A stretch of 64,000 nt of DNA from Lunularia cruciata (lineage: Eukaryota > Streptophyta > Marchantiopsida > Lunulariales > Lunulariaceae). Position numbers and translations under genes: made by a program. The DNA lies in the NCBI GenBank assembly GCA_948567375.1, contig OX419762.1:34601465-34665464 (forward strand), read 5' to 3'. Shown piece after piece: positions 33,201 to 45,269 of this stretch; within the stretch, counting starts at the first letter, position 1, and every line of letters starts with the position of its first letter. The notes under the pieces were generated by a model that worked only from the letters and a program-made list of their open reading frames with translations, had not been told where the DNA came from and did not search any database.

Positions 33201-36200
33201 CTTCACCTGATTCTTCTTGGCTGTTTAGTTGATCTCTTTAAATCGCATCGGGACCGGATCATGTCATCCGGAACTTTGGAACTCCGGTTCTAGATTTAGG
33301 CTGATCACTAAGCATTAAGATCTGCCAAGTGTCTAGTGCATCAACCATGGTTTCACTTCGGCTCTAGTTTCAAAAGACAATCATGTATGAACCGTGAGAC
33401 GGAGAAGTTTACGTGCAAAGTTGATGGTAGTCATAACTGCGGAAGATTTAATCTTCTGGCTGTGTCACGGGAATTCAGCGTTTTCTTCACATTAGCATCG
33501 ACGTCAAAGGAGGTGCGATCCTCGTTGGAAACCGCGTCCTTCAATTGCAGATTGACAGGCGAACTTGGTGGCTTTGCCAAAAACTGAACTCAGCGATTCT
33601 TCATTTAGTTTAGTTTCTTACCAATTGAGGAACCTCTAATCAGTCAAATATAATATATACCAAGGGAATACGCTGAATTCCAATGGGTAGTTACAACAAA
33701 CTTGGCCAGGTTTCTCTTCTGAATGTGAAAAAGACTAGTATCTTCCTAAGGTTCGCTTGTACAAGTGTCAACCAAGTTCGTAGTTTGGAAGTCTAAACAG
33801 AGACTTCTCATCCATACTCAATTCTAGTTCTGTCAGTGGATTTCCTTTCGAGCACCTTCCACCCTCAACTTTAGTTTCTATGGAACATGTACATCACCCT
33901 TCCGAGATTTGGGCAGTCGTGTTTACAGATCGCTAGGTTAAGTGTGACATGACATGTTCGATAAGCACATCCCTTTTCTTTTCTCTTGGCAACAAGTGCT
34001 TTGATTGCCTTCTGGACAAAACAGATGGTTGGAATGTTCTATTACAGTTGAATGTCTGCTACTTGTGCGGTTAGCTGTCGACCCATCAAGCGGGATCTGG
34101 TCCGAAGAATCAAGACCAGAACCAGATATTATTCATATTAAAGTGGGACTTTGGTAGCAGCATACAGCACACCTCCTGTTAGTGCCATGGTATAAGCCAT
34201 ATGTTTAGCTACTACTGTTCATATCGAGATCGGGAGACTGTTTTCACTCCATACGCTAGGATCGCAACCTTGAGAAATAGATTGTTGAAGTACTGTATAG
34301 AGTTCGTAAGGTGCAACGATAATACCATTTTCAAACATATTATATGTCGCTCGTGTTACAATACATGGAGTTACCTTTCTTGTATCACAGTAGCACAAGT
34401 AAAATGAAATCGTCACTGCAGATTGCCATGCACCTATCTTTTCAGCTTATCGCAGTAATCTACATTACTGTAATTCAACTGAAAAGAGTTTGATCATTAG
34501 AAGCCAAGTAGAACGAGAATGTAGCCCACTTTTATGAGCGAGAATTTCCTCTCGCAAACCGAGCAAAGCAAAATTTGACCAGTTCCATACAACAGAATCA
34601 CCTCTCCAAATGGAGCAGGTTTCTGCCGACACTCCTCAAGTGCAAGTCATCGGTACATGATGTTCGAGTAATTTATACTGTTGCAGCTATGCATATCGAT
34701 GTACCAATAATGTTGCTAAAGGGAAAAGGGCGTCAACTTCCAAGAAAGAAAGCCTGCGCGTAAACCCGCAAAGAAAGTGATGGAGACTTTTTGGGCAGAC
34801 ATCCTAGAGTGCTGGTCAAAAAACAGAAGTTCTTGTTCATTCTCCTTTCCCCCGGAAAATAATGAGGAAAGGAAAACGTGTACTTTCTGGAGAAAAGTAT
34901 CTAAAGCAGGTGCACAGAAGTCAGTACAAGAGTATAAATGGACACATACGGACCAGACAGTCTCACTCATTTAGAAGTGCTGAGTGATTTTCGAAGGCTG
35001 TCAATTTCATGCATATCACCACCACACCATGCAAGTCATGTAGAAAATCTTTGTCTCCTTTATCCTCTCGGTGATGATTTACCTTCCCGATTTCGAGAGG
35101 AGTTTTTCAAATCATACGGATACTTTGTACTTACTACACAACATACGGCAAGTCACAGGACAAGAGACTTGGACTTCAGACCGAGACGCCAGATGCTCAT
35201 CTTCTCGATACTTCGAACCACTAATTATGCTCTTAGACCAGTAACCAAGTTACTTCAGCTAACCTTGATGCAGCACACATAGATGATGCTTAACTTAGAC
35301 TAATCTCCTAAACCATTTAAAGGATTGATGATAGAACGCGGAGATCATCATCTCTCAAACGTGGGGGTTCGCCGTGTTCAATGAGATACGGTGCCCATGG
35401 ATGGGCACCAGTGGTTTACCGGTTATCTGACGGGTGATGACCGGTCACCTCATAACGTTGCTCTCCTCTCTCACCCTTCCACCCGCCCCATAGCAAATTA
35501 GAAATCAGAGATCCCTGTGTGAAACAGTATCAAATCCAAAAATAAAAATAAAAATAAAATCTTTACAAATCAAAACTAATAAAAACACAACTTTTTCACG
35601 GCCTACATAGAGCCAAAACAGTATCAAATATTACTATGAGCACACTACTTTCATAATTCATCACACCACGAACCTTCCGCACTCAATTTAAATGCTGTCA
35701 TTGTCTAATTCTTTTTCATGCATCATGAGATCTTAAAAACCAACATTATCATAAAGATAGATTCATGTGTACCGTACCTAGTATGAGAGGCCACTATATT
35801 CTTCTTCTTGGATCCAACTTAAAGTCATGGGGTTGCAGCATAGTTATATAACAATAAGGAGAGGGAGAAGTAAGGGAATACTTCAGCTTAAAAAGGGATA
35901 TTACGGTAGCACTCCCTTGAAGGACATGAGAGGCTTCACACTGCACCTTACAAAGAAATAAGTATCACAGTACCCTGTAAGACAGTACCGTATGGTACAG
36001 TTAGATCGAGAATTGTACGCTGTGTCGTTTCTGCAAGACTGTCCGGCACAGTGCAGTGGAGTCCTAGAGATGAGTCCCACGCTTTGGCAGGTCCGTACCG
36101 TACAAAGCTAGCTATACTGTGTACTGTACACGAGCTTCTTTAATGACTTCGTTCATGTCTAAAATGGGCCTTCATTCATTTCATAACAATATTGAAAACC

Positions 36201-36238
36201 AAAAGCAGAGTGATGATTGTCAGACTCTCCTAGGAGAA
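30229..36238. other. Low-repeat island, right part, no gene supported
   Basis: The gene's 3' untranslated region should occupy the first few hundred bases; the first good AATAAA lies near 31045. Beyond that I recognise no protein or RNA gene up to 36.2 kb. Open frames are all short (the longest is 114 codons at 34938-35282) and match nothing. The stretch contains GC-rich pentamer-type runs near 32555-32582 and 32945-32970, a hairpin cluster at 35390-35450, and an (AAAAAT)n run near 35537-35560. Composition grows more AT-rich after 35.5 kb. Confidence 0.4.
35390..35450. repeat. Cluster of perfect short inverted repeats
   Basis: GGTGCCCAT and ATGGGCACC (35390-35409) form a 9-bp stem with a two-base gap. 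Directly after it come two ACCGGT palindromes about 20 bases apart and a GGTGA...TCACC stem. The cluster stands out from the surrounding sequence. It may be a transposon tip or a structured transcript end; nothing more can be said. Confidence 0.5.
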
Positions 36239-36276
36239 GGCGACCGCGTAGAAAAAACGAAGGATGGGAGGACTAT
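36239..36276 (+). mobile_element. Truncated left end of the unnamed TIR family
   Basis: GGCGACCGCGTAG AAAAAACGAAGGATGGGAGGAC matches the outer ~38 bases of the end at 1825-1914. The inner half, including the GGGGCTAAGCCCC palindrome, is not present. It shows the family reached the far side of the gene island, 29 kb from the other copies. Confidence 0.55.
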
Positions 36277-36939
36277 GTAATATAGAATTTCTTTTGGACG
36301 CTGACGTGACGTGACTTGACTCTCTGTTGACCCGCATTTCTCGATACTCTTTGACATAAAGTGGCTAATACGACTGATTATAGAGATAGAACCGGCTAAC
36401 ATGAACAACAGATCAAAGTTGATTCGAGTAACGTGTCCTTAACTATCTTAGAACTTTTGTTATATATATACTTACCGCAGAAAGGGGATAGGAGTACAAG
36501 GCACAACTAAAGGGCATGAGGTCCAGCAGTCTCAAGCAACTAAGAAAGAGACCAAAATAGTGCCCAAGGGTACACATGGAGAGCAAGCACGCTAACAAGA
36601 AGCAGGGGGAGAAGGTAAGGAGAGTGTAATCTATTCTAATCCACTCCTGAACTATGTGGTAGTGGTACTCCAAATGATATGTAAGGTGAGTCGGGAGAGA
36701 GGACCTTAGCAGTGTTGAGAGTGTCTATTGCAGTTGTTTGTCCATGAAACCCAAAGCTTGATTATGTTTTAAAGTGATTGATACATGCTGTTGGTATCAA
36801 GAGCTGAACATGATTGGAGAGAGAGCTAATGCCCCTCTCCTCTGCAAAGAACCTCATGCTGCATCCTTGAAGAGACCGTCAAAGTGGTGATGTAGCTCGC
36901 TAAAAATCTCAATAGCCAAAGGGACAAAAGTATTTGAGG
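36277..36939. other. Unresolved border between gene island and repeat zone
   Basis: No gene or named repeat is supported. After this stretch the sequence changes to AT-rich, CG-poor retroelement material. Confidence 0.35.
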
Positions 36940-39350
36940 ATAGCTGGGGTCTGTAGTGGTCCTCCTTGGGACCTAGAGGCAATGGTCATTGTTGCTGTAG
37001 CCTGTATGCCTGCCCGTGTCAATGACTCTACTCATATAAGGTTTGCCACCACCACATCATGCAAGGTGCAAATACCATCTATGAAAATAACAATATCTGC
37101 TCGCACCCAATGGATAGGTGGTCATGGTAGATCCAACCATTGCTCAATGTGAACCTTGGCCATGTAGCTTGTAAGATATGAGAAATTCATCACAAATTGC
37201 ATCATGGACTTTGGTGTGCTCTCACATATTACATATCATAACAAGTGTGTATCTCCTGCATGTCATATAAGGAACCACATATGCATTGGTTTACAAGCAC
37301 TATGAGAGTTGGATATGGAAGACAACCTCAATTGTATTTTTGTGGTAAACTCCTCAAAGGTAAATCAGAAGTCATCAATCAAGGGTGCAGCTTGGAGCGA
37401 GCTCAAGAACCTTTCCTCATAAAAGAGAGGATCTTATCTCTATCAAGTAGAGATGCATGAATGAAGATGTTTGTAAGTGTGTGAGTGTACATATGCTCAC
37501 TTAGGTCTACCTAAATATTCCTAGAGTCTAGGGATACAAAGTCAACAAACTCAAGGAGTGATGTGTGTGCAAGGCTTGGCAATAAGTTGCAAGCCAAATG
37601 AAGATATGACTAGATGGCATAAGTGCCAAATTTTACTATTGTGATAGGTCTTAACAAAATAAAATGCCTTTTAGGTAAGAAACTATCTGCTAAACAAGGG
37701 ACCACAAGAGGCCATGCTCTAATATACATTGTTAGCGTTGTGGTCTCTTGTTGTACGAGGCTGCATTTTCACATGACTATGGGAGGAGCTGTCTACTATG
37801 TACACTATGTATTTGAGAGCTATGGGAGCATACATAGCTCTAAGAGAGTGGGGAAAGTGTGCTAGATGGTGCTATCAAACATCTGCAAGTGTGGCAACAA
37901 TGCCTATGTAAGTGGGAAAGTCTTTGCCAAATGTGAAGTCTAGGGAGGTAACATCCAATAAGAATAGAATAAGCTACTCGGGTACTCGGAAGCTTGGGAA
38001 AGGAGTTACACATGGGTTGTGGCCTTTATTAAGGTGTCTTAAGATGAAAAATTACAAAGAGCCTCCCATCCCAAAGGAGAGCCCAAAACTCTCAAACCAC
38101 TCTCAAAGAATTGGAATCTTGGTGGGGTATCAAAGGGAATGAGGATAGTGCATGAGTTCTAGACCTTGCATTTAGAAATAGACTCATAAACCCAAGCCCT
38201 GTAAGCTGAGTGTGAAAACAAACACCACTCAAACTACCTCCTCCAAAGAGTCCACAGTATGAATGTTGTCCAAGATGGAAAAGCTACTACCACCTATTTT
38301 AGTGCCTTACAATGCACAAGGATCCCCCTACTATGTGCCTTCAGTTGATGTCAATTTTGAGAACACTCCTATAATGATATGATGGTTGTAAAATAAAGGT
38401 GTCTTGACCATACAAAGTATGGATAAATGAAATCAAAGAGGAATTTGATCTCCAATAGCAATGAGGTGCATAACAGAGGCCTCCTTTGCAAAAACTAGAA
38501 GACAAAAAGATCTAAATAGATGTGCTACTCCAATCAACACATGACTTCAAGCACTAAGCTTAAAAAAGAGAGAGAAGAGAACTCAAAACTAGAGCATCTA
38601 GGGAGAGGTAATCATGTAGGTGCTTAAAAATTAGCCCGGATGACCCATCCACTAAGAAACAAAAACAATGGAGTAGAGCATGGGCAAAGTAGGGCTTTGT
38701 GAGTTATAACTGCTCATAAGGCTGATAATCATGGAGCAACAAAGGAAGGTCCTCAATGGTAGGTGGTTGCAAGGTCTATAAGTTTGATAAAGTATCAAAG
38801 GAGAAGATCATTGGCTAGGAGGGTGTGATCACTTGGGTTACCTATCTATACTCCCTTACTTGGCCTAACATCAAAGAGAAACAAAGGCACAAGTGCTTTT
38901 GAGGTAGGGCATGGGACTATGGAGATTCTACAATCTGCTTGGCTACAACATGGACCCTAATGGTGTATTCTTCTTGAAAGGCTACCCAATCTTCTTGCAA
39001 GAACCTATAAATCCTAGAGGCAATCTCTTGATGTCCCAAAGTACCTCCATGGGCTAGAAGGAATAATGTCCATTGGAGAAAAGGGACAATAGAGTCCAAG
39101 TGGAGACATCTCTCCTCTTGTCATTGACCAAAATAACATGGAGTAGGAGGGAGAGTGTGGAGCCAACAAGAGGACATAAAGGTATAAGGATCCTAGTATA
39201 CATTTGTGGTTGTGGCAAACTTGGTAGAAATGCTTGGATAAGGTCTAAAGAGTGTAACCAAGACTCCTTGATGGAGGTTCTTTTCACCTTTCTATCACGG
39301 TACTACTTCACTATTTATCACCCAAGAGTATGAGTTGAGGAAGCCTGTAA
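36940..39350 (-). mobile_element. Decayed LINE (non-LTR retrotransposon), RT to C-terminus
   Basis: Read on the - strand, the parts come in LINE order. Around 38318-38340 is an RT block of the form EGT-x-QGDP. Around 38262-38275 is LDN followed by hydrophobic residues and a GL turn, matching the YADD region. Around 38070-38110 is the post-RT signature LRVLGSPLGWEAL. At about 37250-37150 is a zinc-knuckle-like Cys/His stretch and HTKVHDAICDEFL. At about 37140-37000 is VRADIVIFIDGICTLHDVVV, the usual closing block. Many stops and several frame changes separate these pieces, so it is long dead. The 5' limit is uncertain; - strand fragments up to about 39.3 kb look like upstream LINE sequence but are weak. 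It is related in type to the LINE at 4012-4790. Confidence 0.7.
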
Positions 39351-40666
39351 AAAACTACCAGAGTACAGATGGGGTCTAGGAGATCAAGGATGGGGGTGGT
39401 CTCCACTTACATACACAAAAAATGAGATCTCCTTTTGTGCTATGCTAGGCAAATCCTCCTCCCCCCCTGGAAAATCTAGACATGATTATGTAGGATGTTG
39501 ATGGAGCAAGATATAAGGATGTGCTAAGGGCTCAAGTGGAAGAGAATGATCATGTGGGAGTGGTGGAGTAAGATTGGGAGGAAGGTCCAAATGATCATGT
39601 AGGGAAGGCGGGGTTGTAGGGATAAGAAGAAGGCCCAAGGTGGAGGGAAGGTATAGAGTGACTGAAATAGGAGAATGAGAGATAAGGAGATAAAGACAAG
39701 CAATGTTGCATCTTCCATAGGCAAATTTCCCATATAGTGCACTCTACTAGCATAGGAGAAGTATGTGACCTAGGGATCAAAGGATCTCCATCTAGATAAA
39801 CCTCAATTGTTGTAGATGTATGCTTAAAATAGCAAGGTAAGGATCTTCTCCCTACTTACACCTATGGAGTGTGAGGTGCTAGATGAGCAGTGATGCCTAA
39901 AGTAGTCTCTTTGTGTCCTTATGCTAAGGAACATAAAGGAGGTACCCAAAGATAGGCTATTGAAAGTGTAAACATCCCAAAGATTAAAAGGAAATACCAT
40001 AATATAAAAGCAAGAAAAAGAGTGACACATAACAAAAAGATGAAACATTTTGGAAAAGATATTTGAAACAAACACCAACAAAATAAGATAATAAAGATAT
40101 AAAAGAAACATCCACAAGAACAAAGCCAAGAAGACATATGAAAGGAAGAGAAACCAAATACAGAGAAGGCTTAAGAGAAATCCAATAGAAAATAGAAGAA
40201 AGGCATATATATATATCCAAAAAAAGTGCCACATTTGCCAAAATAAATTGTCCTTGATAGGTCCAAATGCACCTCCAATTGAACAAAGAAATGCTCTCAA
40301 AATCCAACCAGCTTGCAAGCAAAGTCCACACAAGTGGGTCTGGTTCCTTGTAGCACTCCAATAACTCTTTCCCAAACCTAAGGTGCCTTCTCCCAATATG
40401 GTACTCTTGGTCCCACTTAAGACTAACTCCACCAAAATCAAGTAATGGTGAAATAATTTCATCTCATCAAAGGAGTAATCATTGATGAACCACCTACTCT
40501 TCTATCATATGATGAATTGTTGGTCTCAAAATGGCTAAATAGCTAATAGATGACTATGGCAAAATCCTTAAGCTAAGCTAGTAAATCATTAATTTGTCTA
40601 ATTACGGATTTAATCCCAACGGCCTTGCAAATTGTAATATCATATTGTAACTAGGTATGTAGGCTC
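39351..40666. other. Unresolved AT-rich stretch, possibly the LINE 5' half
   Basis: No domain is recognisable. A 212-codon - strand frame (39824-40462) is dominated by Phe, Leu, Tyr and Ile because the + strand is A-rich, so its membrane-protein look is probably a composition effect. Position directly upstream (on the - strand) of the LINE pieces makes a decayed ORF1 or endonuclease region the simplest guess. Confidence 0.3.
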
Positions 40667-40671
40667 TCCAT

Positions 40672-40876
40672 TGTTGATACTACCCCAAGCTTATAGTGAC
40701 TTAGTTTGTGACTTAGTTCTCAATGTATAGCTGTATTGGGGATATACATATATACATGAGTGGAGTACCCTCTCTCCATGCATTGCTGCTTATCTTCCTT
40801 GTGCACTCTCTCAATCTCTCTCATGATCCGTTATGAATGGTCTTGGAGTGTTTATCTTGTCCTTGTAGTGTTTATA
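40672..40876 (+). repeat. 5' LTR of the copia fossil (~205 bp)
   Basis: It begins TGTTGATACTACCCC and shares with the 3' LTR the blocks ATAGTGACTTAGTT, CTCTCTCCAT and TCTCTCTCATGATC. The end is placed just before the primer-binding site. Confidence 0.8.
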
Positions 40877-43800
40877 ATAATATTAGAGCTACACAATGTT
40901 CTAGCTTGAAGTGGATTGGTGATTGATTTGGGTATCACTACTCACATGACACTGCATTGAGAGTGGTTCACTACCTTTCAGCCTATGGAGACATCATAAT
41001 ACATGCTGACAAGAGATGATGCCAACCGCCAAATTCACCAGATAGGTCTCATTTCACTCTCTATTGCACATTCTTTGCTCCAAGGATTGCAATATGTTCT
41101 CCATGTGCCTACCTTATCCAGAAACTTGTTATTTATTAGACTGCTGGTAGAGCGAGGTATTCAAGTGCCCTTCAACAAAGATGGATGCTTTGTTAAAGAT
41201 GTTGATTGTAAGCTTATAGCACAAGGTAGTAAGAATGGTAGATGGTTTAAGCTTAATGCTTCTGTACCTCCCTTGCAATCTTTTGAAGTGCACTTGTCAT
41301 GTATGGACAAAGTGGTCCAATTGTGCCTGACATTGCTATATGGCACAAGCAAGTTGGGCATATGAACCTCTAGTTGGGCATATTGAAGAGTCTTCCATCC
41401 TCTGGTTTTGTCATTGGGTTGCCTTAACTTGTTTTGGTTGATACTTCTACAATATGTGAAGCATGTCAGTTTGGCAAGCAAGCTAGATAACCCTTTAAAA
41501 GCCAAGGTAGATGTGCTAGTAAAATTCTTGAATCAGTTTATACCAATGTATGGACTGCTTTTGAACCAAGATTAAGTGGTTGTCATTACTTTGTGTTTTT
41601 TTTGTTGATGATTACTCTTGCCACTTTTGGGTCTACTTCTTAAAAAGCAAGACTTATGTAGAAGTCTTTTCAACATTTTAAACTTTCAAAGACTAGTAGA
41701 GAAGCAGTATGGTTTTAGTGTCCTTCAATTGAGATCTGATGGAGGAAGGGAGTTCCTTTTTCCTAAATTTGACCAATACTTGAGAGATCAAGGTATCTTG
41801 AGACAAAACATGTGCACCTCCAATCCACAACAAAATGGAGTTGTAGAGCAAACAAAAAGTCATATAGCTGAGGCAGCACAAGCCATGCTTAATGAGAAGC
41901 ACATAGCCAAGGTTTATTGGGCTGAAGTTGTTTCATGTGCAATGTATTTGATGAATCACATAGCAATAGCTACAATTCACTCACATACACCTTTGGAGGC
42001 ATGTATAGGTAGTAAGCCTGACTTTTCCTTCCTCAAGGTCTTTGGTTGTATTTTTTATGTACATATTCCTGATGAGAAGCATAAGAAGTTAGATCCAAAG
42101 GTTGAGAAATGCATTTTCCTTGGATATGCTCTAGATTCCAAAGGGTATAGATGTTATAGTCCCGCAACATAGAAGTTCTATGTAAGAAATGATGTTATCT
42201 TTGATGAACTAGCCTCTTGGTTTGTGTTAGCTCTCATTATTTTGTTTTCTATACCACCTATTGAGAACCCAAGGAGTATTTCTTCCATTATTATTTCCTT
42301 TGTATCTATTAGAGCACATAAAGAGGTTGTTCAATTTATGTCTCAATCAGAAAGTTCAAGAGGTTGTGCCTCTACAATTGTATCCCTTTCTAATAGAGTT
42401 GCTACCAATGAGGATGATAGACCCATCCTCCAATGCATGTTTGCACCTACACATGATACATGTATGCAGGATGTCATATCTATGAATATTCCTACTACAT
42501 TAAATCAATGTAAGGAGAGGTGACTAATCAAGTACCTAGTCCAAGATAGACTCAATGGCTGAAACATCCTATTAGTCATTTTTTGCATGAATTTTTTCTT
42601 GTTATACATCATGCATATATGACTATTGTTTTGCAAGAGCACAAACCAGCCACCTTGGGAGAGGCTCTATACCAAAAATAGTGGGTTGCTGCTATGCAAG
42701 CAAAACTTGCTGCTCTTTACCACCAATGAAAATAGGAGCTAGTGGATTCACCTTTTGATCATAAGGCTATTAGCTGTAGATGGGTCTTCCATATCAAGTG
42801 TAATTTTGATGGGTCCATGAGCAGGTACAAGGCACACTTGGTGGAAAAAGGTTATGCTCAATAGTTTGGCATAGACTATGATGAGACATTTAGTCATGTT
42901 GCCAAGATGACAACCATTTATATAATGGTTGTAGTTGTAGTTCAACAAGGATGGCACCAGATGGACTTCAAGAATACATTTCTCAATGGTGATCTTGAGG
43001 AGGAGATTTACATGGTGCAACCACCTGGTTTTGAGGACCCACAATTTCCATCTTGAGTTTGCAAGCTATAGAAAGCACTCTATGGCTTGAAGCAAGCACC
43101 TAAGGCTTGATATGCAAAGATTGCTTCCTTCTTGGTAGCTTGTGGGTTTGCTATCCTTCTAATCCTATCTTGTATCTTTTAAGGGAAGTGTATTAGGATT
43201 TGATAATCACTATCTACATAGATGATGTCATTATCATTGGTAGTTGTAAGAAGCTAGTATCTTAACTTAAGGAGTACTTAAAGGCCCGATTTGAGATGCA
43301 AGATCTAGATGGCCTTAGATATTTCTTAGGTGTGGAGTTTATTAGAGATGGATAGAAGATATGGGTTTTGTAACGTCAGTATGTCATTGAAATGAAAGAG
43401 ATTGGCCTACTAGAGCGTAAGCCTATGACTGCACCTTTGGAGTAGAACCATCACTTGGGTATTGATGACAGTTAGTTGCTCAATGATCCCTATAGATATA
43501 GGCAGATGGTTGATAGTCTCATCTATTTGAATATCACTAGACTCTTAAATTATGTGGTTGGAGTTGTCAACTAGTTTATCAATCACCATGCAAATGTCAC
43601 TTTGAGGCTGTCAAATGCATTTTCTAATATGTGAAGTTCACTTTGCAATGTGGCCTTCACTATACATTTGGTGGATCATTGGTGCTACATGGTTGCACTA
43701 ATGCAAATTGAGCAAGGAGTGTCCTTGACAAGAGATCTACTTCAAGGTACACATTTGGACTTGGAAGTGCCACTATGAGTTGGGCTTTTAAAGGGTATCC

Positions 43801-44163
43801 AACTTTAGCTCTGTCCTTGACTAAGGCAGAGTATCATGGAGCCACCAATACTACTTGTGAAGCTATTTAGATTTGGAGTTTGCTTTCGATATTGGTGTGA
43901 ATTGTTTATTTCCCATTTTATTATATACTCATAACATGAGTAGCATCAACTTAGCTAGTAATCATGTGTTTCATGCTAGGACTAAGCACATTGAGACGCT
44001 CTATCACTTGTTAGATAGAAAGTTTTGGCAAGATTGAGCTTAAGTCTTTTGGCTAAGGTAAGTAGTTTGTTGATATTTTCACCAAGGCTCTATCTAAAGA
44101 TAATTTCAAGGCTTTTAAATTTTACCTTAGAGTATAGGATATTGAGATGAGCTTGAAGGGGAG

Positions 44164-44461
44164 TGTTTATACTACACCAAACTCATAGTGACTTAGTTAG
44201 TGGCTTAGTTTCCACTATTAGTGACTTAGTTCTCATTGTATAGTTGTATTCTTAGTTAGTTGCTTAGTTTCAATGTTAGTGACTTAGTTTTCATTGTATA
44301 GTTGTATTAGGGATTAGGATACACATGTATACTATATACATGAGAGGAATACACTCTCTCCATTTATTCTTGCTTATCTTTTTTGTGTGCTCTCTCACTC
44401 TCTCTCATGATCTACCATGAATGCTCTTGGAGTATTTGTTCGGTCCTTATATTCTTTGACA
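44164..44461 (+). repeat. 3' LTR of the copia fossil (298 bp)
   Basis: It runs from TGTTTATACTACACC to TTCTTTGACA, with TG...CA ends, and abuts the target duplication. It is about 90 bp longer than the 5' LTR because the segment GTGACTTAGTT.TCATTGTATAGTTGTATT is present twice. Confidence 0.85.
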
Positions 44462-44466
44462 TCCAT

Positions 44467-44728
44467 GATTATCTCACCTCATGGATATTGCTTGCATTTT
44501 CAAATTCACTCATGTATGGTACTTTTGCAATTGCCTTCCTTGCACTTCATTAAAGCCCTAATAATTCAGTAAATAGGCAATAATGTGCACTCCAAATTCA
44601 ATATCATGCAATCCTACCCAATGTCACTTGTTGAAGGGTCACAAGCTCAAGCTGAAGTGTGACATGGTTGGGGCTCTCAATAGTACTTGTCATAAATCTA
44701 GCTTAACACCACTGGCCAACCCTACAAT
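44467..44728. other. Short spacer between two retroelement fossils
   Basis: About 260 bases of AT-rich sequence hold no feature I can name. They belong to the locus into which the copia element inserted. Confidence 0.4.
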
Positions 44729-45269
44729 TGTAACAATATGGAGTTTATAAACAAGTTAGTTGAGAGGAATGAAATAGAAAATGGGCCAAATTAGTCAAAA
44801 ATTATGAGAATATTCTAGGAGTATCTAGGGAACTTCTTGGTACCTTTAGAGTATCAAGTAATGTGTATGCCAAGTGATAAATTATAAGAGGAAGCTTCTT
44901 GGGAAACTTCTCAATTAGCTTAGCTTGCACACCAAGTAGATGGTTTCTAGAAGGAAACTTCTTGAGAAGTTCTAGGGTTTAGGGTTTAGGGTTTAGGGTT
45001 AAGTTTCCTAACTAGCTTAGCTTGCATTCCAAATATGCAGTTTCTAGAAGGAAGCTTATCACAAAACTTCATGGTTAACTTAGCTTGCATTCTAAGAGGG
45101 TGGTTTTTAGGAAGAATTTAAAGAAAATTCTCAAGAGCCTTGTATATTCCCCATAAATACCAAAGCCCAAGCTCATGCTAGGCATTTAGAATTTCTTTGA
45201 TTCAAGAGTCCAACTATTAGCTTTCATTGTGATCTTCCATTCTCCTATTTCTCTCCTTGGTCTTTTATA
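44729..45269 (+). repeat. 5' LTR of the older chromovirus copy
   Basis: It starts TGTAACAATATGGAGTTT like the LTRs at 51574 and 56713 and ends TCTTTTATA just before the primer site. It is about 115 bp longer than those LTRs, partly because of an internal telomere-repeat tract. A TATA-like CCATAAATACC precedes the probable R region. Confidence 0.8.
44973..45000 (+). repeat. Interstitial telomere repeat inside an LTR
   Basis: Four uninterrupted copies of TTTAGGG (as TAGGGTT) sit in the U3 part of the older chromovirus LTR. The two LTRs of the related copy have no such tract at the matching place. Confidence 0.9.

Larger units (their letters stand above)
40667..44466 (+). mobile_element. Ty1/copia LTR retrotransposon fossil
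   Basis: The element spans 40672-44461 and is flanked by the 5 bp target duplication TCCAT (40667-40671 and 44462-44466). Parts in order: 5' LTR, an initiator-tRNA-Met-type primer site (40878-40889), GAG-pre-integrase and integrase core (about 41.0-42.2 kb, including the HNPQQNG-like region), copia reverse transcriptase (about 42.6-43.4 kb), RNase H (about 43.6-44.1 kb) and 3' LTR. The order integrase before reverse transcriptase defines copia. I could not recognise a gag. It is broken, with well over a dozen breaks. The LTRs differ by roughly 15-20% by eye, so it is older than the chromovirus copy at 51574. Confidence 0.9.

Noticed and set aside
39824-40462. 212-codon - strand frame with many hydrophobic segments
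   Set aside because: The hydrophobicity follows from A-rich + strand DNA (Phe, Leu, Tyr, Ile codons on the other strand); it sits among LINE debris.
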